53,712 nucleotides of DNA from Pseudomonadota bacterium (GTDB lineage: Bacteria > Bdellovibrionota_C > UBA2361 > OMII01). The translations under genes and the position numbers were made by a program. A model generated the notes under the pieces. It did not search any database. It saw nothing but the letters and a program-made list of their open reading frames with translations, and was not told where the DNA came from. Numbering within the stretch: the first letter of the stretch is position 1; every line of letters starts with the position of its first letter. Location of the stretch: assembly GCA_027485595.1 (NCBI GenBank), contig JAIXQT010000113.1, forward strand, positions 1-53,712, in the 5' to 3' direction. Positions 40,471 to 48,521 of this stretch are shown here, piece after piece.

Positions 40471-41382
40471 ATGGGAATCAGGTATACGGAAGATCAGAAG
40501 CGTTTGATTACAGCCGCTCGAGAGGGACAGCTCGAGGAGGTTAAGGATCTGATGAAGAGTGGCGTCGATATCGACTGCGAACTCAAGTACGGCAGCAGCG
40601 CCCTCATGATAGCGGCTTCCCGTGGTTACGACGACATCGTGCGTCTTATGGCCTCATCGGGAGCGAAAGTTAATCGTAGGAATAAGTTCGGGATAAGTCC
40701 GCTCTCTGAGGCGGCGGAGCGAGGACACCACAAAGTGCTTCGTACCCTTGTTGAGTTTGGCGCTGATGTGAACATGCTCCACAACAACGGTGGGACAGCG
40801 ATATTGGCGGCCGCGGTTCGACGAGACCTCAAAACGTTACGGGTACTTCTCGAGCTTGGCGCGAACGTTGACATAGAAAACTTTGATGGCTGGAGCCCCC
40901 GCAAGTGGGTGCTTTCAGAATCAGATCCCGCCTTCATCGAAGCGCTGGGGATCGCAAAACATGAACATCACGAGGTAGGAATGAAAGTTGAGGGAAGTGT
41001 AGCTAAGGAAGAATTGAAAGAGACCCGGGTCATGGTAAGCCCCGTTGGGCAAGCCTTTTGGACCGTTTTCATGAGGGCCTCCGCCTCTGGCGACCTTGAG
41101 ACCGTTCGAAGGCTCATTGAAGATGGAGTCGAGATCAATGGCCAGAGCCCAAATGGAACCACCGCTCTCATGGCAGCTATCAAGAACGGACGTTCAGAGA
41201 TCGCTTGTGAGTTGGTTGAATTGGGGGCGGATCTCTCCATCTGTGACCAAGATGGCCTGAGCGCCATCGAATGGGCATATAAAAAGGGACTATCCTCGTT
41301 TTTAACCGTGCTCAAAGAGCGCGACCTCCTCAGCGAGGTTAGCGTTGACGGTACGTCTGACCGTGCGACGCTGGTGCAATAG
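40471..41382 (+). CDS. Ankyrin-repeat protein
   Basis: Several ANK units (SALMIAASRGYDDIVRLMASSGAKVNRRNKFGISPLSEAAERGHHKVLRTLVEFGADVN...). Confidence 0.92.
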   Translation: MGIRYTEDQKRLITAAREGQLEEVKDLMKSGVDIDCELKYGSSALMIAASRGYDDIVRLMASSGAKVNRRNKFGISPLSEAAERGHHKVLRTLVEFGADVNMLHNNGGTAILAAAVRRDLKTLRVLLELGANVDIENFDGWSPRKWVLSESDPAFIEALGIAKHEHHEVGMKVEGSVAKEELKETRVMVSPVGQAFWTVFMRASASGDLETVRRLIEDGVEINGQSPNGTTALMAAIKNGRSEIACELVELGADLSICDQDGLSAIEWAYKKGLSSFLTVLKERDLLSEVSVDGTSDRATLVQ

Positions 41383-41726
41383 CGGATACAGTTCCGTACT
41401 GCACCTGCTCGCGATACCTTTTGCGTGAGCCCGAGGCTCCACAGTAATCACCCATTTTCCCGTATCGTGAGGCGCTACTCCGTCCACGGTGGACCGCGAT
41501 AGGAAACGGGTCGCCCAGGGTCCAGATTTATGTAAGACTGCCTGGGTAGATGCCCCTTTCAGAAAGTTTTTGCGCGTAATACCGCATTGCGGTGGCAAGG
41601 GGCACTCGCCCAATCTATGGTGTTTTTGACGCACTGCGCGTCGAAAACGAGCAGCCCTAGCGTGGCTACGATAGATCGACAGGTGAAAAAACTTTTTCAA
41701 AGCCGTACTGGTGCACAGGGGTATCC

Positions 41727-42407
41727 ATGGAAATTATCACTGAACTTTTTAACTTCATCCTTCACATCGACGTACGCCTCGCTGAGTTAGCGAGAGACTA
41801 CGGTATGTGGGTCTACGGCATACTATTTCTAATCGTTTTTTGTGAAACTGGCCTGGTTGTGACCCCATTTCTTCCGGGGGACTCCCTATTGTTCGCGGCA
41901 GGCGCGTTGGCGGGAGGGGCTCTCTCGGTCGATGGGGTTAGTACGGCGGGCATGTACAATGTTCACCTCTTGGCGCTCTTACTCTTTATTGCCGCCGTGG
42001 TGGGGGATGCCGTCAACTATGCTGTCGGACGGAAGATCGGACCTGCGGTATTCGAAAAGAAGAATTCCCGTATCTTCAAGCCGCAGTATCTCGCCCGAAC
42101 CCACAAGTTTTTCGAGAAATACGGTTCCAAAACTATCGTTCTCGCCCGGTTCGTTCCGATTGTGCGAACGTTTGCTCCGTTCCTTGCGGGGGTTGGCACG
42201 ATGTCCTACGCAAAGTTCGCTCTCTACAACGTTACGGGGGCCATCGTTTGGGTTACCTCATTTACGTATGCTGGCTATTTCTTTGGGTCTACCCCGCTAG
42301 TCCAGAAAAACTTCAAACTTGTTATCCTCGCAATCATCATAATCTCTATTATGCCGGCGGTCGTTGAAGTGTTGAAAGCTCGTCGAGAGGCTCGCTCTAA
42401 CGCTTAG
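41727..42407 (+). CDS. DedA-family membrane protein
   Basis: [61 protein letters not shown]. Confidence 0.93.
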   Translation: MEIITELFNFILHIDVRLAELARDYGMWVYGILFLIVFCETGLVVTPFLPGDSLLFAAGALAGGALSVDGVSTAGMYNVHLLALLLFIAAVVGDAVNYAVGRKIGPAVFEKKNSRIFKPQYLARTHKFFEKYGSKTIVLARFVPIVRTFAPFLAGVGTMSYAKFALYNVTGAIVWVTSFTYAGYFFGSTPLVQKNFKLVILAIIIISIMPAVVEVLKARREARSNA

Positions 42408-42478
42408 TGAACTAACACGGTCGCGCTCGCTCCCGAAAGTTTTGGTGCTGGTGGGAACTTCGGTATACTGATGAGGAG

Positions 42479-44062
42479 TTGCGGAGTGCCGGTCAAACCG
42501 AGGGGATATCGAGACGCGTGGCGCAAGGTAGATACATAACTTCTGTTTTGCTCGCACTCTCTCTCGGGATGGGTGCTTCGTCGCGTTCGTTAGCTGAGGA
42601 CCACGCCCGTTACATCGTTCGCTTTAAGAGTTCATCTCTGAGCGCAACCGCACCAACATCACCATCGTCAGTGCAATTTCTGACCGCTTCGAAGGTAGAG
42701 AGGGTTCTGCCGCTCGACAATTCCGTTGTCGTTATGTTGAGCGCATCGGAGCGCGACGCGTATGTCGCGCGCCCTGATGTTGAGTCCGTCGAGGTTGACG
42801 CCAAGGTTACCGCGTTTTTTGCTCCGAATGACACCTCGTATTCAGAACAGTACGCGTTGTCCGGACCGTATGGAATTCGCGCTCCTCTCGCTTGGGATAT
42901 TACGCGCGGGAGCCCAAGCAAAATTGTGGCAGTAGTAGACTCCGGAGTCGACTTCACGCATGAGGACCTGCAAGAGAGCCTGTGGAGCAATCCGGGCGAG
43001 ATAGCGGCCAATGGTCTCGATGATGACGGCAACGGGTATGTGGATGATATTCGTGGATACGACTTTGGTTCAGATGCCGGAGACAGCGACCCGACCGATG
43101 AAAATGGACACGGAACGCACGTAGCGGGAATCGTCGCTGCGACCGGCAATAACGCTCTCGGAGTTATTGGAGTAGCCTGGAACACCATGGTCGTTCCGGT
43201 TAAGTGTCTTGATGACCAGGGCAACGGATACATCTCCTACTTAGTCAATGCGCTCGACTATGTTGTTGCCTTGAAGGACCAAGGACATCCGATCGCTGTA
43301 GTGAATATGTCACTTGGAACGAACCAACAATCGGACGCCTTGGAGCGAGCTGTCGGTCGTGTTGCCTCACGGGGTATCCTTCTTGTGACAGCCGCCGGTA
43401 ACAATTACGGGCAGAATAACGATGCAGTTCCAAGTTATCCCGCCAACTCAACCAGCGAGAGCGTCCTCTCAGTAGCAGCAACGACATCATCTGGCTCTTT
43501 GGCTGGCTTCTCTAATTACGGTCCTCAAACGGTCGATCTAGCGGCACCGGGCGCGGATATTCTAAGCACGGTGCCACCGCTTTTACGGGGCGCTTCCTAC
43601 GAATACATCGATGGCACCTCCATGTCGGCACCAGTAGTGTCGGGTGTCGCGGCTTTAGTCGCGGCAGCCAATCCCGACGCGACCTCGACGTTGCTTCGAG
43701 ATATTATTCTCTCTACCGTGAGGCCTCTGAGTACGCTCAAGGGCAAGGTTGTGTCCGGCGGGATCGTCGACGCGTATAGCGCGGCCGCCGTTGGGCTCGC
43801 CTCCCGTAAGCGGTATCGTGTGTATGGCACCGTAAAGCGACGCTCTCGCGGAGTTGGAAGGGTCACTATCACGTTGCGATTGGCCACAGGACCAACGTAT
43901 CGAAAGAGCGTCATAACCTCATCTAGTGGACGCTACGCGTTCAAAGACGTTCCGGCCGGAACGTATACCTTGAAGGCCACCCGTCCGGGAGTCTCATTCG
44001 CCAGTAGTTCCCGACGGATTACGATCGGTCGTAGCAGAGCTGTCAGCTTCACCGCGCGCTGA
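42479..44062 (+). CDS. Secreted subtilisin-family (S8) protease with C-terminal carboxypeptidase-regulatory-like beta domain
   Basis: VAVVDSGVDFTHEDL, ENGHGTHVAGIVAA, DGTSMSAPVVSGVAAL; C-terminal YGTVKRRSRGVGRVTITL...GRYAFKDVPAGTYTLKA. Confidence 0.93.
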   Translation: MRSAGQTEGISRRVAQGRYITSVLLALSLGMGASSRSLAEDHARYIVRFKSSSLSATAPTSPSSVQFLTASKVERVLPLDNSVVVMLSASERDAYVARPDVESVEVDAKVTAFFAPNDTSYSEQYALSGPYGIRAPLAWDITRGSPSKIVAVVDSGVDFTHEDLQESLWSNPGEIAANGLDDDGNGYVDDIRGYDFGSDAGDSDPTDENGHGTHVAGIVAATGNNALGVIGVAWNTMVVPVKCLDDQGNGYISYLVNALDYVVALKDQGHPIAVVNMSLGTNQQSDALERAVGRVASRGILLVTAAGNNYGQNNDAVPSYPANSTSESVLSVAATTSSGSLAGFSNYGPQTVDLAAPGADILSTVPPLLRGASYEYIDGTSMSAPVVSGVAALVAAANPDATSTLLRDIILSTVRPLSTLKGKVVSGGIVDAYSAAAVGLASRKRYRVYGTVKRRSRGVGRVTITLRLATGPTYRKSVITSSSGRYAFKDVPAGTYTLKATRPGVSFASSSRRITIGRSRAVSFTAR

Positions 44063-45991
44063 CATCGGATTAACTTCGCCGCTGGCGTCGACAACCGCGT
44101 CAGAAGAAAGAGAGCTTTGAGGGTTCACTTGATAAATAGAGATGAACGCCACACCTTTTGCTCGCGCAACATAGACCGGTTCAGCGGAGAGGTATTTTTC
44201 AAAACGCGCGTCGGTAACTTTGATATTACCCTGCACAAGCACGTAATCAGCACGGTCCTCCCGGTAGTATCCGAAGAAAATGTGATTCGCTCGATCTCCA
44301 AGCCAGCGGTCTGCCTCAGCTGAAAGTGTCTTTCCATCACCGAAGACGGTGACATAGATTTTTTTCGCGTTATGCTCTGATTGCTGAGCTAAGAACCGGA
44401 GAGCCTCGACCTGGCCAGTTCGTGGATGGAAAGCTCCGATCTCGTACGATACCTGAGGGAGAGGAGCAAACATACTTTGGTAGAGATCCCAGTGAGGATA
44501 CCCTCTGTAGACAGCTTTCACCTGACCCAAGATGAGAATAACAAAGGGCAGCCGCGGAGTCTTTATGAAGCGGCCAACCGCGCAGAGGGATAGGGTCGCG
44601 ACGATATAAAGTTGCGGGGCGATAGGGATCGCGTACCTCCAAGCTTGCTTCGACGAAGTCGAAAGAAACAGGATCCACATACCTGTTGTGCAGGCTGCCA
44701 TGATCCAGAGTTGTTGCTCTCCGTCGGTGAGGGTGCTTCGAATACGGGGGATCCCTAATAAGGGCAGGAGCAACGTCGACAGAACTACAACCGGAGGCAC
44801 GTCGACTAAAGCCAGAGTAAAATACCCACCCGGTACGGGCGGCATCGTACCGTGAAATGAGTGGTGCTTTGCACCGGTCAGCGCGAAAACCCGCATGTAG
44901 TAGACAGTCAGATTCTCGAATGCAACTGGCATCGCGATCCATCCCAGGGTGATAGCCGCCGCGAGGGCTGCTAGGTGGTCGACCCAGGTTAGGTGAGTCC
45001 GAGAGTAGATTTTCTTACCTACCAGAAAAGCGATAAAGCCGACGATGGAGATGAGGATGACGAGCGTTGTTCCTGAGCCCAGCTCGACGCCGATGGAGTA
45101 CAGTAATTTCGGAATAGCTCGATCAATCCCCTCCCACTCAGGATAAGGACGGTTGTGATACCAGAGTCTGGTGTAGCTCCCTACAAACACGAGCACCCCT
45201 ACGAGCGCGAGCCAGATGTCTGACCAGGTGATAGGGGGTTCCGTATAGCTGTGTGGCCATCGATACCGCAGGATCCATTTCGCGATCATGAAGGCCGGGA
45301 TGAGCGCGATACAGGTTGGTTTTGAGAGGATACACAAACCGAAGAAGACACCAGCGACCATCTTGAGAGTGACGCTCTTTCTACGGAGCGCCAGCATGTA
45401 CACCATGATCGTGATGGTCGTGACGACGGCGAAACTCGTGTCGATGTGAGCGATAGTGCTCAGATCGATCATTCGTGGTCCTAGCGCGATAAGAAGGCCA
45501 ACACAAAAAGCCACTGAGCGCGAGGTCCAGGGAAGGAGGAGGAGGAATAGAAGGCAGGGGAGGAGGCTCGAAAAGAGCGCGTTCGCGAGGCGCGATGCAG
45601 TGAGAGTGCGTATCGCGACAGGTGACCCCGTCACCGCCTGATGGGCTTTCTTGTACAGCTTTGCTGATACCTGACCCGACATAAGAACAGCGGCGGGGAA
45701 CACACCGGGATGACCAAGATGGGTGGAGGCGTGATACCATTGCTTGGCTAGCCGCTTGTGCATCGCCTGAGCTCTCATAATCCAATGTTTCTCATCGGCT
45801 TGGAGAGGGGATGAAACTACCCCGGAGACCCGCGGTATGGCGGCAATGATGAAGAGAACGAACGCGAGGAGGACCGCGACCTGGATCCTTCTCCGTGAGG
45901 ATTTCGTTGATTGAGAGCTCGCAAGCACAAAGTAAGGAAAAAATAATAGTGATAAGAGCTGATGGCGTTGCCACCGCACATTCTTGAACAA
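43994..45991 (-). CDS. GT39/PMT-like polytopic membrane glycosyltransferase
   Basis: Multiple TM segments; SPLQADEKHWIMRAQAM, HLGHPGVFPAAVLMSG; C-terminal soluble domain. Confidence 0.72.
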   Translation of the reverse strand: MFKNVRWQRHQLLSLLFFPYFVLASSQSTKSSRRRIQVAVLLAFVLFIIAAIPRVSGVVSSPLQADEKHWIMRAQAMHKRLAKQWYHASTHLGHPGVFPAAVLMSGQVSAKLYKKAHQAVTGSPVAIRTLTASRLANALFSSLLPCLLFLLLLPWTSRSVAFCVGLLIALGPRMIDLSTIAHIDTSFAVVTTITIMVYMLALRRKSVTLKMVAGVFFGLCILSKPTCIALIPAFMIAKWILRYRWPHSYTEPPITWSDIWLALVGVLVFVGSYTRLWYHNRPYPEWEGIDRAIPKLLYSIGVELGSGTTLVILISIVGFIAFLVGKKIYSRTHLTWVDHLAALAAAITLGWIAMPVAFENLTVYYMRVFALTGAKHHSFHGTMPPVPGGYFTLALVDVPPVVVLSTLLLPLLGIPRIRSTLTDGEQQLWIMAACTTGMWILFLSTSSKQAWRYAIPIAPQLYIVATLSLCAVGRFIKTPRLPFVILILGQVKAVYRGYPHWDLYQSMFAPLPQVSYEIGAFHPRTGQVEALRFLAQQSEHNAKKIYVTVFGDGKTLSAEADRWLGDRANHIFFGYYREDRADYVLVQGNIKVTDARFEKYLSAEPVYVARAKGVAFISIYQVNPQSSLSSDAVVDASGEVNPMSARGEADSSATTDRNPSGTTGE

Positions 45992-46083
45992 CCTGGCGGG
46001 CTTGTCTACGGGGCTCTCATGGCGTTTCGTGCGGTTTCTGCCAGACCTGCTGGTATCCCTCCCTTGGATGTGGGGGGAGGGGA

Positions 46084-46147
46084 CCTACCGTCCCCGCAAA
46101 ACATTCAGGATTCGCTCTCGAAAGCTCTTGAACGCAAGTGGCTTCAC
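46084..46147. repeat. 64-bp direct repeat, left copy
   Basis: cctaccgtccccgcaaaacattcaggattcgctctcgaaagctcttgaacgcaagtggcttcac is identical to 53649-53712. Confidence 0.98.
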
Positions 46148-46302
46148 CAGAAAGTACTTTGCCCCTAACGTAAGAGCCGCTCGGATAATCGGCTCATCAG
46201 AGCAGGAGCTCATCATCACGAAGGGGATGTTTTCCAGTAAGGCGTGTTTTCTGGGACTTGAGAGCGCCCCTCGACATCTCGCAATTGGTCGATACCTCAG
46301 CG
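46085..46302 (-). pseudogene. 3' fragment of a response-regulator receiver-domain gene
   Basis: Minus frame: ...RKHALLENIPFVMMSSCSDEPIIRAALTLGAKYFLVKPLAFKSFRERILNVLRGR*; has the receiver beta4-beta5-alpha5 KP motif but no N-terminal half; in-frame stop upstream at 46303-46305. Confidence 0.82.
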
Positions 46303-46593
46303 GCTATAGATCAACGTGCCTCTTGGTGTATCACCAGTCGAAGGTCGTCGCTCTTTTGAGAGGGGCAGGCACCCACTGGCGAAGCAATTCGCCTCACGTT
46401 TGGCGTTAAAGTGGGTTCGCCCTGTTGTGAGTTTAAACGGCGATAAAGTGTCATTCCACCGAGCGCTCGAACGGGCATGTGAGGGAAGCGCTCCCGATAT
46501 TAGCTTCATAGCTGGCATCCCAGTGGATAAGCTCCAGTATCACTTGCCACCTTACAGGCAGCATAAGAGTTTAGTTGCTGGGGTGATGGACAG

Positions 46594-46628
46594 TAACCGC
46601 CCAGCGCGCGACACCGCCTGGGCGGTTA
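46594..46628. repeat. Strong hairpin abutting the MITE
   Basis: TAACCGCCCAG-cgcgcgacaccgc-CTGGGCGGTTA, perfect 11-bp stem, no T run. Confidence 0.8.
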
Positions 46629-46632
46629 TAGG

Positions 46633-46821
46633 CTAGCAGGGTGGTGAAAAATGATTTCCTGTGGCGCCTTTCGATGGGTTGGCTCCAGCTTCGTTGGAGC
46701 CAACGAAAAAATCCTCAACGTATCTCTGTGGATACGCTTACGGTTTGTTCGTCGTCTCCGCCTTGTTTCGCCGAAACCCTCAAAATGCTCACGACGGAAC
46801 CATTTTTCACCACCCTGCTAG
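46633..46821. mobile_element. MITE-like repeat, copy C (complete, 189 bp)
   Basis: Perfect 21-bp TIRs CTAGCAGGGTGGTGAAAAATG / CATTTTTCACCACCCTGCTAG; internal hairpins GGCTCCA-gcttcgt-TGGAGCC and GTATC-tctgtg-GATAC. Confidence 0.92.
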
Positions 46822-46874
46822 GAGGTAGACAGCATCTCTCCGAACGAGCGACCAGACCTTGTGGGAGCACATCG

Positions 46875-47447
46875 CTAAGCCGCGAGATCTCCGATCGAAG
46901 TCGTCAATTGAGCTTCAAGCTCCTCCGACTCTTGGAATGCTCCGAAAAGTGAGAGTAGATTTTGGAGCGATGCTATGTCATCAATTCTTTTACCGTTCAA
47001 ATAAATATGGATGTTTTGTGGTGGCAGAGCCCTTTCATTCACCTTAATGACCACTGGCCCAGGTCTCTTTCGGTGCGAGTTGGTTCGACGAAAGAGCCGC
47101 TGAGCAATTGCGGTACCGGCGGCGTCGGAGCCAAACATCTCCTGTATCCACATTGGTTGCTTCGTGAGCGCATAGTCGAGCGAGGCTGCCAGACTTCCCT
47201 TGTCTCCCAGAATGATAGGAAGTTCGTCAGAACTAGATTTTTCAACAAGGACGGATTTTAAGCACAGGACGCACAGCGCACGGACAGCGGAACTAAAATT
47301 AAAAGAGCCAGCGTTTGTGTAGGCACCGGAGGTCTTACCCCGTACGGTGATCCTCGGGGGGCCATCGAAGGGCGGATACAATTTAGTTTGGAAAAGCTCC
47401 GCAGATTCAACGCCTACAAAATGCAACTGAAAAGTTCTCTCGGTCAT
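46875..47447 (-). CDS. Stand-alone copy of a novel domain shared with the N terminus of the 48522-52364 protein (possible effector-associated adaptor domain)
   Basis: GSFNFSSAVRALCVLCLK...KGSLAASLDYALTKQPMWIQEMFGSDAAGTAIAQRLFRRTNSHRKRPGPVVIKV aligns without gaps to the start of the 1280-aa protein. Confidence 0.88.
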   Translation of the reverse strand: MTERTFQLHFVGVESAELFQTKLYPPFDGPPRITVRGKTSGAYTNAGSFNFSSAVRALCVLCLKSVLVEKSSSDELPIILGDKGSLAASLDYALTKQPMWIQEMFGSDAAGTAIAQRLFRRTNSHRKRPGPVVIKVNERALPPQNIHIYLNGKRIDDIASLQNLLSLFGAFQESEELEAQLTTSIGDLAA

Positions 47448-47713
47448 AAGCAGGGACCCTCCAGGGTTTAAGGTTTGTAAGAGAACCTACGTGACTATTG
47501 CTGAAATCTTTCCTGCCACTTCCTCGGAGTCGATTTCCGAGGCGAATTCGGAAATGATCCTTTCTTGGGATAGGTATTTATTGTTTAGAGTGTCTTATTC
47601 AGGTCACAAAAAAGGGGAGCGAACACAAAAGCTGGAGTAACCCGAGGGAGGAGTGGAGGTTTCGATGGAATGCCATAAGAGATTGAATTTATGATATTTT
47701 AATTGCCTTCACT

Positions 47714-48469
47714 TTGAGTTTGCGCCGTGTTTACATACCACAAGGTTTTTTGACCTATGCGACACGAGAAGATTCAAGCTTAAAGCCAACCAACCTAGGA
47801 AGGACAATCGCTCACATGCTGGAACCGACCCGTCCCAAACTCTCCGACCAATCATCGATTCAGAAGTGGCACCAGACGTTTAAAGACATCGGTGCAGAGT
47901 GGGAATATCGTGGAGGGGAGTTGTGTGCCCTCTATACTTTGTCGGGCAAAGTTTCTGATTACTACTTCAACAGTGACGTAATCTCAAAGCAGCCACAGTT
48001 GCTTGGTTCGCTATGCAGGGAGGTCTATCTTCCTGAGATGCAGCGGCGGAACATAAGTGTGGATCTCGTCGCAAGCTATCCGCCCTATGGAGTAGCGTTC
48101 GCGAATGCGCTTGCCCAGGAGCTTGGAGTACGGAGCTGTTTCCTCCGATCACTTGCATCTCCTGTTTTTGACCAGGACGTTAAACGTGAGGCTCGGGTTC
48201 TCGTTGTTGCGGATGATATCTTTAGTGGTTCTAGCCTCGTAACAACAATTGGAGCGGCCCTTGCGAGGGAGTGTAAGGTAGCACCTGTAGTTTTCGCTTT
48301 TGGGAATTTTTCCGGTCGCTCCTCAATAGAGGGGTTGGATATTTTTTCTGTCATTAATCGGAGAGTTGAATTGTTTGACGTATCTGAGAGCCCCCTTGTT
48401 GCTAGAGGGGTAAAGGCAATCAACGCCCGGGAGAATTGGGCAGATTTCTTTGCACCTGGAAAAGCTTGA
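47714..48469 (+). CDS. Phosphoribosyltransferase-fold protein
   Basis: PRPP-loop-like VLVVADDIFSGSSLVTTIGAAL; VDLVASYPPYGVAFANALAQELG. TTG start uncertain. Confidence 0.8.
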   Translation: MSLRRVYIPQGFLTYATREDSSLKPTNLGRTIAHMLEPTRPKLSDQSSIQKWHQTFKDIGAEWEYRGGELCALYTLSGKVSDYYFNSDVISKQPQLLGSLCREVYLPEMQRRNISVDLVASYPPYGVAFANALAQELGVRSCFLRSLASPVFDQDVKREARVLVVADDIFSGSSLVTTIGAALARECKVAPVVFAFGNFSGRSSIEGLDIFSVINRRVELFDVSESPLVARGVKAINARENWADFFAPGKA

Positions 48470-48521
48470 GGTCCTGGGATTTGCCGAGCAGTAAAGCTAA
48501 CTGAATAGAGCACGGAGATTG

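Noticed and set aside
42610-43233. 207-aa minus-strand ORF
   Set aside because: Antisense to the subtilase catalytic domain
46316-46636. 106-aa plus-strand ORF between the response-regulator fragment and the MITE
   Set aside because: No recognisable family, no good upstream signal, reads through the hairpin; most likely relic or noncoding sequence
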